64,000 bases of DNA. Origin: an uncultured Ruminococcus sp. (lineage in GTDB: Bacteria; Bacillota; Clostridia; Oscillospirales; Ruminococcaceae). Shown one piece after another: positions 34,256-44,101 of this stretch. Position 1 is the first letter of the stretch. The number at the start of each line of letters is the position of its first letter. The stretch spans positions 62,001 through 126,000 of the forward strand of contig CAJTLC010000004.1 in assembly GCA_910576995.1 (NCBI GenBank), written 5' to 3'. The notes below the pieces were generated by a model, which was given only the letters and a program-made list of their open reading frames with translations, was not told the origin of the DNA and did not search any database. The position numbers were made by a program, and so were the translations under genes.

Positions 34256-37200
34256 TTACTTTCTTTTCTTCTTCTTTTTCTTTTTGGGAGACGGAGCAGG
34301 CATATTTTCGACGGCTTTTCGCATTGCCTCTTCGTCTAACGTAAGATTTGAGGGGATTATTTCGTCATCGTATTCGTCAGCAGGCGAAATTTCTCCCGAT
34401 TGCAGCTGCGGAAGTTCCACGAGGCTCTTATCTTCGCTTTCCTTTGGAGTATCTTCTTTTGGCGCAGCCGGATTTTCTTCTTTCTTCTTTGGAGTTCCAG
34501 CCTTTTTAGTGTTCTGCGGTTTTTTTCGGTCGGAAACCGTAGTTTCCGAGCCGTCCTCGCCGGCAGTTTTTTCGGGTTCTCCCTTTTTGGCTGTATCTTC
34601 TGCTTTTTTAGCGTTATTAGCCTTGCCCTTATCAAGAATTGCGGAAACGGGTATCTGTCCCGATTCCTCCTGCTTTTTAGCGTTGTGGATCGCATTGAGA
34701 ACGGGATTATTCTTCCTGTCATAGAGATAGAAGAGAATTATCGCCGCAATGCCGAAGATCAGCAGGATCACGCCGGTTTTGAATCCGGGGGGAGAATAAG
34801 CCATTTCTATTGTATGATGACCTTCCGTAAGGCGAAGTCCCATAAGAGCGTTGAGGATAACGACCTGACCGTTGCCTGAATTTGCGGTATTGCGCATAAG
34901 GCTTGTTTCGATTCCCTGATCTGTCTTCCTGATTTCCTCATAGTAGAATTCATCAACCTTTTTGCCGTCTACCTTTACCGTCCAGCCGGGTTCGTAGGGG
35001 ATAGAGGTGTACATGATCTGACCTTCCTTAGCGTCGATCTCGCCGACGATTCGGTTGCTCTGGAGCTTGTCCATATCAATGTTAAGGGGACTTGCCTGAA
35101 GAGTCTGGATATCCTCGTGGAACATATCGTAATTAAAGTGATAGAACTGGAAATCCTTGACCATGATATATTCGTTCGCGCCTGTTTTATCCTGCTGGAT
35201 AATAGTAAGGCGGACTTCGATTTCCCTGCCCTCTGGGAAAGAGCCGAGATTCACGATAGAATAGTCGTAACCGTCGTAATAAGAGCCGTAGCTTACGAAA
35301 TCTTCATATTCGCCTGTTTCCTTATTCTGAGTGGTCGATACCCAGACGTTGCATTTTTTCTGATTGTTGGATTTCAAGTACATATAAAGATTCTGCTCGC
35401 TCTGAGGAGTGATGTGGATTCTTACTGTAGGGTCGGAAGCGTTCGGGAGAGCGTCGTAGCAATGCTGACCGTCGTAGTCGCGCTCCGTACATTCGTTCAG
35501 TTCAACTTCGGGGTTCTCTTCAATTCTCCAGAAATATTCCTTGGGCTGGAGAACTCCGTCATAGCTTGGGGTATTTCCCGTCATCGAACTGAGGAAATTA
35601 TTCATGCTGTTGAACGGATTGTCGTTGCCGAGGAAGCTGAGTCGGAGAATATCGTCGTCCGCCATGAACGCGATTGGAAGCGCGTCGTTGTTTCTGTAGA
35701 TATCGATAGGCTTTTCGCCGTCCTCGGTATTGTATGTCATCGAGCGCACTTTTTCATAATAGGGGCTGAGAAGCGTCTTTTTATTGGATTCCGGATTATA
35801 TTTCGACGGGTCGTCGATAACGTATTTTATTCCCAGCAGAGAATCCGCAAGGGGCGTATTTCCGTCATATCTTGTTTCATAGCTTTTTGTGGAATAACCA
35901 AGAGTTTCGATGAAATTGATTATCTTCGTATTCATTACGGAGCTTGAATGCGAAAGTCCCTTGAAACCGTAAGCCTGATTATCGTTAACATTGCGGAAGA
36001 AAGTTTTTTCCGTGCGGTAAAGTCCGTCGTCGATGCTTTCAAGTTCGGCTGCGACCTTTGGAGCGTCCATTATAGCGCTGTAAGATTTTTTGGAAGAGTA
36101 GTAAACTTCCTTGTCGATCTTGAAAATAGTATCGAAAGAGTTATATCCTGCTTCGAAGATGACGAGAACGCCCATTGCAACCGAAATAACGGTTTTGTGC
36201 GTCTGCTTTTTGGCATGGCTGTACATCCATACGAACGCGAGGTAGATCGCCGCGAGAGCCGCTCCGAAAACAAGCGTGCCGAGGAAGAGGTGATTTCTGC
36301 TTTCTCCGTTGATAGTAACGTTTTCCGAGTATGGCGCAATGGCAACATATTTGTATCGGTCTTCATTATAGTTGAACGTTTTCATGACGCTTTCGAAGAT
36401 GAATATAAGCAGCATGAGAACGCCGAAAACTCCAATGGGAGGACCGGCTTTCAGTTTATAGCCGTCGAGGTTGGCGAAAGTTTCCGCCGCCATCGAAACG
36501 AGAACGAACGATACGAGGAATGAATATCTGTAGGGCAGCCAGTTAGGGTCTTGTCCGCCGTGCCACATCATGTTAAGCGGCTTTATCCACATACTCAGGA
36601 ACATTATCGCCATAAGCAGGCTGTATCCTATTTTGCGGTTGGTCTTGATCTTGCTGTTGAAGTAATAAAGCGGTACGAGTATCAGCGAAAGTACGCCGCA
36701 GTAAATTTCCGGTCTGCCGTACATTCTCGTTCCCTCGTCAACGTTTACGGAATAATACTGGTTTGGAAGAAGCGTCGCGATAAGTTCAAGAGGATTGAAC
36801 ATCGTCTTGAACGAGTAATCGGGCTGCGAGAAGTCGAATTTACCAAGCGCAAGAGCTTTATACACGGGGAATATCATGATAAAGCTGCACATCAGCACAA
36901 CGCCCGTTGCGAGAATCATTCTGCCTATCGTCTTAAAGTAGTCGAATGTTCTGAACTTGTTTTTTGCGCCAAAGAAGAGATAGTAAACGAAGTATATGGC
37001 GACGAATATGGCAATCATAAAGCCGATGTAGAAGTTTGCGATAAACATGATGGCAAGCGGAATGATATAGTTTATTTTTCTGCCGTCGTCAACCAGATAT
37101 TCCAGTCCAAGAATTACAAGAGGAAGGAATATCGGACCGTCTATCCACATGGGGTCGATAAGCTGTATCGCCACATACGCCATAAGCGCGTACATTGTGG

Positions 37201-37672
37201 AGAAGATGACTGCCTGAAGATGAGGCACGCCCTTTGATTTTACGGCGTAGTGATAGAAAGTAACGCCGCACGCGCCGATCTTGCAAAGCTGCATTATCAT
37301 AAGTGCTTCGATGATGAGGCTTCGCGGCATCAGTATCACTATAAATGTGAATGGGCTTGCGAGGTAATATCCGATAACTCCCTGATAGCCGCCGGAAAGG
37401 TTTCTCGACCAGCTGTAAAGCGGATTTTCGCCGCTCCAGAAAGCGTCGCGGATATTCTCAAAGTAGTAGACGTACTGACCGTTGAGATCGAGCGTCAGTA
37501 CGGAACGTTCTCCGAAAGGATAAACTCCGAAGATAGCGTACGCAATAAACATCAATGCGGCAGGTATCAGGAAGGCTGCGGCGTAATAAAGCGGTTTAAG
37601 CCTGACTTTGACCTGTTCCGCAGGCATAGCCGCTGCGTAAGACGGCCTGCTGACTGCTTTTGAGTTGGACAA
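34256..37672 (-). CDS. YfhO-family membrane protein (GT-C-like) with basic C-terminal tail
   Basis: An 1138-aa protein. About 13 membrane segments fall between residues 30 and 510, followed by a large extracytoplasmic region (about 520-960), one last membrane helix near 975 (GVILLIFGIAAIILFYLY) and a cytoplasmic tail rich in Lys/Glu/Pro ending in KKKKKKKRK. Early loops carry Asp residues (LDLNGQYVYY) as in GT-C glycosyltransferases. YfhO of Bacillus acts in glycosylation of lipoteichoic acid; a polyprenyl-sugar donor role is the family expectation. The roughly 140-residue disordered tail is unusual. Its promoter is at 37726-37754, divergent from carB. Confidence 0.88.
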   Translation of the reverse strand: MSNSKAVSRPSYAAAMPAEQVKVRLKPLYYAAAFLIPAALMFIAYAIFGVYPFGERSVLTLDLNGQYVYYFENIRDAFWSGENPLYSWSRNLSGGYQGVIGYYLASPFTFIVILMPRSLIIEALMIMQLCKIGACGVTFYHYAVKSKGVPHLQAVIFSTMYALMAYVAIQLIDPMWIDGPIFLPLVILGLEYLVDDGRKINYIIPLAIMFIANFYIGFMIAIFVAIYFVYYLFFGAKNKFRTFDYFKTIGRMILATGVVLMCSFIMIFPVYKALALGKFDFSQPDYSFKTMFNPLELIATLLPNQYYSVNVDEGTRMYGRPEIYCGVLSLILVPLYYFNSKIKTNRKIGYSLLMAIMFLSMWIKPLNMMWHGGQDPNWLPYRYSFLVSFVLVSMAAETFANLDGYKLKAGPPIGVFGVLMLLIFIFESVMKTFNYNEDRYKYVAIAPYSENVTINGESRNHLFLGTLVFGAALAAIYLAFVWMYSHAKKQTHKTVISVAMGVLVIFEAGYNSFDTIFKIDKEVYYSSKKSYSAIMDAPKVAAELESIDDGLYRTEKTFFRNVNDNQAYGFKGLSHSSSVMNTKIINFIETLGYSTKSYETRYDGNTPLADSLLGIKYVIDDPSKYNPESNKKTLLSPYYEKVRSMTYNTEDGEKPIDIYRNNDALPIAFMADDDILRLSFLGNDNPFNSMNNFLSSMTGNTPSYDGVLQPKEYFWRIEENPEVELNECTERDYDGQHCYDALPNASDPTVRIHITPQSEQNLYMYLKSNNQKKCNVWVSTTQNKETGEYEDFVSYGSYYDGYDYSIVNLGSFPEGREIEVRLTIIQQDKTGANEYIMVKDFQFYHFNYDMFHEDIQTLQASPLNIDMDKLQSNRIVGEIDAKEGQIMYTSIPYEPGWTVKVDGKKVDEFYYEEIRKTDQGIETSLMRNTANSGNGQVVILNALMGLRLTEGHHTIEMAYSPPGFKTGVILLIFGIAAIILFYLYDRKNNPVLNAIHNAKKQEESGQIPVSAILDKGKANNAKKAEDTAKKGEPEKTAGEDGSETTVSDRKKPQNTKKAGTPKKKEENPAAPKEDTPKESEDKSLVELPQLQSGEISPADEYDDEIIPSNLTLDEEAMRKAVENMPAPSPKKKKKKKRK

Positions 37673-37725
37673 GGTTGTTCCTCCTTTGTTTTACGGACGT
37701 AATATCCGATTATATTATCCTCTAT

Positions 37726-37754
37726 ATTATACAATATAATTTTAATTTTTGCAA
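37726..37754 (-). promoter_or_regulatory. Promoter of the YfhO-family gene
   Basis: TTGCAA, 17 nt, TATAAT on the minus strand. Confidence 0.65.
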
Positions 37755-37795
37755 GTGATATCCGAAATTTTTTTGTCGATTCTTAAACTTTATGC

Positions 37796-37824
37796 TTGCA
37801 TTTATCTGAATTATGTGGTATGAT
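37796..37824 (+). promoter_or_regulatory. Promoter of carB
   Basis: TTGCAT, 17 nt, TATGAT on the plus strand, about 90 nt before the carB start. Confidence 0.65.
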
Positions 37825-37911
37825 ATAAAGTAAAGAATTATGAGCAGTTTTAGAAAATTCATGAACAGCTCAAAATTATATCGTGCGGCGGCACGGGACA
37901 GGAGAATATTT

Positions 37912-40900
37912 ATGCCAAAAAAAGAGAATATAAACAAGATAATGATAATCGGCTCAGGACCTATTATTATCGGTCAGGCTTGCGAATTCGACTATTCGGG
38001 TACTCAGGCGTGCAAGGCTTTGAAAAATCTTGGTTATGAGATCGTTCTTGTAAATTCAAATCCCGCAACCATTATGACGGATCCCGACGTTGCGGACATC
38101 ACCTATATTGAACCCCTTAATCTCGAAAGACTTACGCAGATAATAGAAAAGGAGCGTCCGGACGCTCTGCTTCCGAATCTCGGCGGACAGTCGGGTCTTA
38201 ATCTCTGTTCCGAACTGGATAAGGCAGGCGTTCTCAAAAAATACGGCGTTGAGGTTATCGGCGTTCAGGTAGACGCTATCGAGCGCGGTGAGGATCGTAT
38301 CGAATTCAAAAACGCCATGAGCGAACTCGGCATCGGTATGCCAAAGAGCGAGGTAGCCTATACCGTTGAAGAAGCGGTAAAGATTGCCGAGGGATTGAAA
38401 TATCCCGTGGTTCTTCGTCCTGCTTACACAATGGGCGGAGCAGGCGGCGGCATGGTCTACAACGTGGACGAGCTTAAAGTCGTATGCGCACGCGGACTTC
38501 AGGCTTCACTGGTTGGTCAGGTGCTTGTTGAGGAGTGCATTTTCGGCTGGGAAGAGCTTGAACTTGAAGTTGTACGCGACGCCGCAAACAATAAGATCAC
38601 GGTATGCTTCATTGAAAATATCGACCCCATAGGAGTTCATACGGGAGATTCTTTCTGCTCCGCGCCAATGCTGACAATTCCCGAGGACGTTCAGAAAGAA
38701 CTTCAGGAAATGTCGTACAAGATAATCGAGAGCATCGAAGTTATCGGCGGCTGCAACTGTCAGTTTGCACGAGACCCCGAAAGCGGCAGAATAGTCGTTA
38801 TCGAGATAAATCCCAGAACTTCGCGTTCGTCCGCTCTCGCTTCAAAGGCTACGGGATTCCCGATCGCGCTTGTTTCGGCAATGCTTGCCTGCGGACTTAC
38901 CCTTGACGAGATTCCCTGCGGAAAGTACGGCACTCTCGATAAGTACGTTCCCGACGGCGACTATATCGTTATCAAATTCGCTCGCTGGGCGTTTGAGAAA
39001 TTCAAGGGCGCGGAAGATAAACTCGGCACTCAGATGCGCGCTGTCGGCGAAGTAATGAGTATCGGCAAAACATATAAGGAAGCTTTCCAGAAAGCTATCA
39101 GAAGCCTTGAAACTGGAAGATACGGTCTTGGATTCGCAAAGAATTTCCACGATATGACAAAGGAAGAACTTCTCGGTCAGCTTCGTTTCCCGACAAGCGA
39201 GAGACAGTTCGTTATTTACGAGGCTCTCCGCAAGGGCGCGGATATCGAGGAGATTCACGAACTCACAAAGATCAAGCGTTACTTCCTCGAGCAGATGAAG
39301 GAGCTTGTCGATGAAGAAGAAAATCTGCTGACGATGAAGGGCTCTGTTCCCGATAAGGACGCTTTGAAGCAGGCTAAGCTGGACGGCTTCTCCGACAGAT
39401 ATTTAAGCTCGCTGCTTGAAGTTACGGAAGAGGAGATCAGAAACGCGCGTATCGGCTTCGGAATCTGCGAAGCTTGGGAGGGCGTTCACGTAAGCGGAAC
39501 GCAGAATGCGGCTTATTATTATTCCACATATCATCTTGACGAGGACAAGAGTCCCTCTAATTCCGACAGACCTAAGATCATGATTCTTGGCGGAGGACCT
39601 AACAGAATCGGTCAGGGTATCGAATTTGACTACTGCTGCGTTCATGCGGCTCTTGCGCTGAAAAAACTCGGATTCGAGTCTATCATCGTAAACTGTAATC
39701 CCGAAACAGTTTCGACCGACTATGATACCTCTGATAAGCTTTATTTCGAGCCTCTTACGCTCGAGGACGTTCTCGCTATCCACGAAAAGGAAAAGCCCGT
39801 GGGAGTTATCGCACAGTTCGGCGGTCAGACTCCTCTTAATCTTGCAAACGATCTGAAAAAATACGGCGTAAATATTCTCGGAACTACTCCTGAAACCATT
39901 GACCTTGCGGAAGACAGAGATCATTTCCGCGCAATGATGGATAAGCTGGGAATCCCCATGCCCGAAGCGGGTATGGCTGTAAATGCCGACGAAGCTATCG
40001 AGATCGCCAACAGGATCGGCTATCCCGTAATGGTTCGTCCCTCATACGTTCTCGGCGGACGCGGAATGGAAATAGTTCACGACGACGAAATGATGCGCGT
40101 TTACATGAACGCCGCCGTTGGAGTTACGCCCGACAGACCTATCCTTATCGACCGTTTCCTCAACCATGCTACTGAATGCGAAGCCGACGCTATTTCAGAT
40201 GGAACAAATTGTTTCGTTCCTGCCGTTATGGAGCATATCGAGCTTGCAGGCGTTCATTCGGGCGATTCCGCGTGCATTCTTCCCTCGAAGAATCTGACGG
40301 CGGAGCAGGTTGCAACTATCAAGGACTACACGAAGAGAATTGCCGTTGAAATGAACGTATGCGGTCTGATGAATATGCAGTACGCTATCGAGGGCGATAC
40401 GGTATATGTTCTTGAAGCGAATCCGAGAGCGTCGAGAACCGTTCCGCTTGTTTCGAAGGTATGCGACATCAACATGGTAAAGATCGCTACAGAGATAATC
40501 ACTTCTTCACTTACGGGAAATCCGTCGCCTGTTCCGCAGCTTAAGGACAGAGAGATCGGCCATTACGGCGTTAAGGAAGCTGTATTCCCGTTCAATATGT
40601 TCCAGGAAGTCGATCCCGTTCTCGGACCTGAAATGCGCTCTACAGGCGAAGTTCTGGGGATTTCCAAGTCGTTCGGCGAAGCTTACTATAAGGCTCAGGA
40701 AGCTACGAAGAATCCGCTTCCCGATCACGGAACAGTACTGCTCAGCATCTGCGACAGAGACAAGCCGGAGTTGGTAGAGATCGCAAAGGGATTCAACGAA
40801 TTGGGATTTAAGGTTCTTGCAACTCATAAGTGCTGTAAGCTGCTTGCTCAGGAGGGTGTTCCCTGCGAGAGAATTTTCAAGATCTACGAGGGCAGACCGA

Positions 40901-41133
40901 ATATTGCGGACGAGATCGCAAACGGCGAAATACAGCTTATCATCAATACTCCTGCCGGAAAAACTTCTGCGCATGACGACAGCTATATCCGTAAGGCTGC
41001 TATCAAGCACCGCGTTCCTTATATTACTACAATGGCCGCCGCAAAGGCAAGCCTTGAGGGAATCAAGGCTATCAAGCTCAACAAGAATATTGAGGTTAAG
41101 TCATTGCAGGCTCATCATGGGGATATTAAGTAA
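37912..41133 (+). CDS. carB: Carbamoyl-phosphate synthase large subunit
   Basis: A 1073-aa protein with the usual two-fold repeat. Each half has an ATP-grasp domain (EFDYSGTQACKAL near 25, VVLRPAYTMGGAGGG near 165; EFDYCCVHAALALKKLG near 570, VMVRPSYVLGGRGME near 705), with an oligomerisation domain between and a C-terminal MGS-like allosteric domain (about 935-1073). It makes carbamoyl phosphate from bicarbonate, ammonia and two ATP for pyrimidines and arginine. carA is not adjacent. Start ATG 37912 has AGGAG 8 nt upstream; an in-frame ATG 24 codons earlier lacks one. Confidence 0.97.
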   Translation: MPKKENINKIMIIGSGPIIIGQACEFDYSGTQACKALKNLGYEIVLVNSNPATIMTDPDVADITYIEPLNLERLTQIIEKERPDALLPNLGGQSGLNLCSELDKAGVLKKYGVEVIGVQVDAIERGEDRIEFKNAMSELGIGMPKSEVAYTVEEAVKIAEGLKYPVVLRPAYTMGGAGGGMVYNVDELKVVCARGLQASLVGQVLVEECIFGWEELELEVVRDAANNKITVCFIENIDPIGVHTGDSFCSAPMLTIPEDVQKELQEMSYKIIESIEVIGGCNCQFARDPESGRIVVIEINPRTSRSSALASKATGFPIALVSAMLACGLTLDEIPCGKYGTLDKYVPDGDYIVIKFARWAFEKFKGAEDKLGTQMRAVGEVMSIGKTYKEAFQKAIRSLETGRYGLGFAKNFHDMTKEELLGQLRFPTSERQFVIYEALRKGADIEEIHELTKIKRYFLEQMKELVDEEENLLTMKGSVPDKDALKQAKLDGFSDRYLSSLLEVTEEEIRNARIGFGICEAWEGVHVSGTQNAAYYYSTYHLDEDKSPSNSDRPKIMILGGGPNRIGQGIEFDYCCVHAALALKKLGFESIIVNCNPETVSTDYDTSDKLYFEPLTLEDVLAIHEKEKPVGVIAQFGGQTPLNLANDLKKYGVNILGTTPETIDLAEDRDHFRAMMDKLGIPMPEAGMAVNADEAIEIANRIGYPVMVRPSYVLGGRGMEIVHDDEMMRVYMNAAVGVTPDRPILIDRFLNHATECEADAISDGTNCFVPAVMEHIELAGVHSGDSACILPSKNLTAEQVATIKDYTKRIAVEMNVCGLMNMQYAIEGDTVYVLEANPRASRTVPLVSKVCDINMVKIATEIITSSLTGNPSPVPQLKDREIGHYGVKEAVFPFNMFQEVDPVLGPEMRSTGEVLGISKSFGEAYYKAQEATKNPLPDHGTVLLSICDRDKPELVEIAKGFNELGFKVLATHKCCKLLAQEGVPCERIFKIYEGRPNIADEIANGEIQLIINTPAGKTSAHDDSYIRKAAIKHRVPYITTMAAAKASLEGIKAIKLNKNIEVKSLQAHHGDIK

Positions 41134-41143
41134 AATAAATAAA

Positions 41144-41182
41144 ACAATACCGCGTAGGAATAAAATGCGCGGTATTGTTTTT
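41144..41182 (+). terminator. carB terminator / attenuator before the cysteine-cluster gene
   Basis: CAATACCGCG pairs with CGCGGTATTG (41145-41154 with 41168-41177), followed by six T. The GGAGG ribosome site of the next gene begins right after the T run. Confidence 0.85.
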
Positions 41183-41197
41183 TGGAGGCTTAGTTAA

Positions 41198-41686
41198 ATG
41201 TTAAAAGAAATATTAAGCGGCGATACCTGCGCGAAATGCAGGATGTGTTGCATTTTTGACAGATACGATATATGGGAGACTCCCGTTTTCGATGAAAATT
41301 CCCGAAAAATGGTCATGGAATATGATCCGGAAGCTAAATTTGCGCAAAAGGGCAGTGGATTTGTTCTGAACGTCGGCGAAATTACCGACGGCGAGCTTTA
41401 TAAATGCCCCGCTCTTACGGAAAACGGATGCGTTCTGGGCGATAATAAGCCTTTTGACTGCCGCATTTGGCCGTTTCGCGTCATGGAGCGCGACGGCAAA
41501 AGAGTTATCGCGGTTTCAACCCTTTGCAGTGAAGTTCACGACCGAGATCATGAGGAACTGAAAAAATTCCTGCAAAAAGGACTTGCCGCCGAGATCTTTG
41601 CTTATGCCGCTGAAAATCCCGAAGCAGTCAAGCCCTATTATGATAATTACACTGTCATTTTTACGGAATATAGTCATCTTACTTGA
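41198..41686 (+). CDS. YkgJ-family cysteine cluster protein
   Basis: A 162-aa protein. Eight-cysteine pattern: CAKCRMCC near 9, CPALTENGC near 69, CRIWP near 88 and a later Cys in STLC. The family (putative zinc or iron-sulphur binding, formerly UPF0153) has no firm function. It is 64 nt downstream of carB, after a terminator. ATG 41198 has GGAGG 10 nt upstream. Confidence 0.85.
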   Translation: MLKEILSGDTCAKCRMCCIFDRYDIWETPVFDENSRKMVMEYDPEAKFAQKGSGFVLNVGEITDGELYKCPALTENGCVLGDNKPFDCRIWPFRVMERDGKRVIAVSTLCSEVHDRDHEELKKFLQKGLAAEIFAYAAENPEAVKPYYDNYTVIFTEYSHLT

Positions 41687-41810
41687 AAATGATATAATAA
41701 GGATTCGAGTCGATCGCTGATATATATTCTACATTTTCGATAACAACGTAATGATAAATAGCTGAAATTTGTGGAGTTTAACGATTTTTCAAGCGCTATG
41801 TAAATTTTTC

Positions 41811-41839
41811 TTGACAAGCAAGAGTATTCATGATATAAT
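41811..41839 (+). promoter_or_regulatory. Consensus promoter of the 41924 gene
   Basis: TTGACA, 17 nt, TATAAT. It sits in the otherwise empty 41687-41923 gap and marks the left edge of the accessory zone. Confidence 0.8.
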
Positions 41840-41923
41840 CATGCCATCAACTAACTCAAAAAAATAAAGTTACTTGATGATAAGGATTAAACCATGCTAC
41901 AAATTAAAGGAGGATTTATTATT

Positions 41924-42526
41924 ATGTTAAAACTCGATGATATACAAGCAATGTCAGTTAAACTTCGTGAAGCTGTAAACAAAGCAAACTGGGATGAATC
42001 TAACAACGTTTCAACCAATCATTCATTTAGAAAACTTATAGAACAAAATCGTCGTCCCGCTATAGCGGCAAGAATGATCAGCCGTCCTAAAAGTTTTGTG
42101 AGATGTGATTATGATGCTGATGGAAATTGCATACAGTATGGTGTCGAAACCTATGATGCCCGTAGAATAGCAGACATAATTGTGAACAGTGTAAAGGTCA
42201 ATGGAGATTTAATGTATCCTTTAACGGGGGACTGGAGTAAGAAATATGTCAAACAGCTCTACTTGTTCATTAACGGAACTCCCGTAGCAAGATTCAAGGT
42301 TAAAGCCATTGAAAAGATCGATGGGCTTTCTGACATGGAACTTCGCAAATACGTTGATCCCACACCCATTATAAACCCTGTTACAAAATTTCGCTATAAG
42401 TCCGCAGCACATATTTGTGATGTTGAAACATCAGGACTTCCGGATGATTTTCTTGGCGATTACTCCGGTAAATCAATATATAACTCTGCATTGGAAGGCG
42501 GTCGTCCTTTGGTTTATATTTTGTAA
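41924..42526 (+). CDS. Uncharacterised accessory protein
   Basis: A 200-aa soluble protein with no signal or membrane segment; no family recognised. The N-terminus is helical (LKLDDIQAMSVKLREAVNKA), the middle has DYDADGNCIQYGVETYDARR, and the C-terminus GGRPLVYIL. Start ATG 41924 has GGAGG about 10 nt upstream. The codon mix is more AT rich than in carB, suggesting transfer. It abuts decayed recombination genes on the opposite strand. Confidence 0.7.
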   Translation: MLKLDDIQAMSVKLREAVNKANWDESNNVSTNHSFRKLIEQNRRPAIAARMISRPKSFVRCDYDADGNCIQYGVETYDARRIADIIVNSVKVNGDLMYPLTGDWSKKYVKQLYLFINGTPVARFKVKAIEKIDGLSDMELRKYVDPTPIINPVTKFRYKSAAHICDVETSGLPDDFLGDYSGKSIYNSALEGGRPLVYIL

Positions 42527-42745
42527 AGCACAATGATCTGATTGAAATAAATTCCGTTTATCAGCATAGTCACGACCGAGGCGGCTCAAATCCTTAGTGA
42601 TAACAGTTCCGACCTTTCCGGCTTCTACGTCATCCATCATAGCCTTGAAGCCTTCACGGTCGAAGGTCGTTCCGCTCACGCCATCGTCAACGTAGTAAAC
42701 TGTATTGGTAAAGCCATTATCATCGGCATACTTCTTAAGCATCAT
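42473..42745 (-). pseudogene. Serine recombinase fragment
   Basis: A 90-codon open frame. Residues 1-62 match part of the resolvase/large serine recombinase catalytic domain: YVDDGVSGTTFDREGF and ITKDLSRLGRDY. The N-terminal part with the catalytic Ser is missing and the sequence after GRDY is unrelated (antisense of the neighbouring gene). A remnant, not an active enzyme. Confidence 0.8.
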
Positions 42746-43541
42746 CAGTATATTCCGTGTTTTCGTATTCTACCGGATTGATATGGAATCTTAGAATATC
42801 GTTTTCTTTTTCTTTGATGATTTTCTGTACCTTTTGCAGCTGTTCTTGTAGCTTTTTGCGGTCTGCCGAATAGTTTTCCTGATAGAGACTATATTCCGCA
42901 AGCATGACCGAATATTCTTCGGAGAGTTTTTCTGCTGCTGGTGTGTCTTTCAGCTCATTCAGCAAATTTTGATATTCTGTCAGCTTATTATGGAACTGTC
43001 CAATTATATCATCATTTTCCTTTATGAGTTCAGACAGCCGTTCTTTTTCTTTGCGCTCATTCTCTATTCGCTGAGAAAGCTGTCTGCATTCAGTTTCTAG
43101 CTCCGTGATTTGCCTGCAAATATCCTCATATTGTGAAATGATCTCACAGATACGCTTAAATTCAGATTGATCCTTTTCGGTATTGTGTATGGTTTCCTGT
43201 TGTTTTTCTTTAAGCTGGCGGAGTTCTTCTAGTCGTTTTCTTATCTCAGCTTTTCGCTTATCAAGAGCCGATAGTTCGTCCTGTGTTTTACGAAGTTCTT
43301 CTTTTACGGCGGCTATACTTGTCTGTAATTGTTGTTCATAATCAGCGGAATATGTGAACTGCAACAGGATGCTGCGCTCAGATTCCCATTCAGTTATCTG
43401 ATGGCGCAAATTTGCGATATCTGCTTTTGCGTCATCAAGTCTTTTCTGTATATTCTCTTTATAAGCAGAAGCATCATGAAAGTATTCTTTATCAAATGAA
43501 GAAAGAAAACGGTCAGGCTCGTTCCACTTTCCGTCAGCCAT
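42735..43541 (-). pseudogene. Coiled-coil C-terminal fragment, probably of a mobilisation protein
   Basis: A 268-aa open frame, almost all heptad-rich coiled coil (Glu/Lys/Gln rich, about 15-250). The reading frame stays open about 18 codons upstream of the listed ATG (VYTRSEIADMADG), so the ATG is likely internal to a longer gene cut near 43,600. It runs straight into the recombinase fragment. Relaxase C-termini of Firmicute elements look like this, but no relaxase motif is present. Confidence 0.5.
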
Positions 43542-43606
43542 ATCTGCAATCTCGGAGCGTGTATATACCGGAAAAAGCAGGGGAAGTACCTGCTATGGAG
43601 GTAACA

Positions 43607-43900
43607 ATGACAACAAACAAAAAGAACGAGCTTATCGCTCAGCTCGTAAGCATTCTGAGCGAACTTATCGAAACAAATGATTCAGAACAGGTGGCGGAGG
43701 TTTCGTCCGATGCCGTTGAGATGCTGACTATCAAGTAATGCACCGAAGCGGTCAGGGGATTGTCCGAGCATACTGTCCGTAAGCTTATCAAGCAGGGAAA
43801 GCTGCCGTATCTGAGAGCCGGAGACGGTCAGCGTGGAAAAATGCTCATCAACAAGGCTGATCTGCTTGCCTACTTCAACGGACAGACAGCGGACAAGTAA
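43607..43900 (+). pseudogene. Excisionase-type helix-turn-helix gene with one nonsense codon
   Basis: ATG 43607 with GGAGG 7 nt upstream opens a frame that stops at TAA 43736-43738 after LTIK. The same frame continues to 43900 as CTEAVRGLSEHTVRKLI and KQGKLPYLRAG, a helix-turn-helix family 17 domain. Related proteins have Glu at the stop position, so a single GAA to TAA change fits. Confidence 0.85.
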
Positions 43901-44101
43901 TTCTGTACATTGAAAATGCCGATTTTACGGCATTTGAACGTCAACGGACACAAAATCCACAAACACCATAGAACATAGGCATAGAATTCGGCATACTCCC
44001 GAAAAAGATAGAAAAAACTCTTGACAAACGCCCAAATGCGCGCTATGATTAGAGTAACAGGAGTATGCCATAAAATCTATGTGATAGAAAGGAATCATTT
44101 T

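Noticed and set aside
34284..37663. Several plus-strand frames of 120-276 codons
   Set aside because: Antisense to the YfhO-family gene; composition mirrors the real gene.
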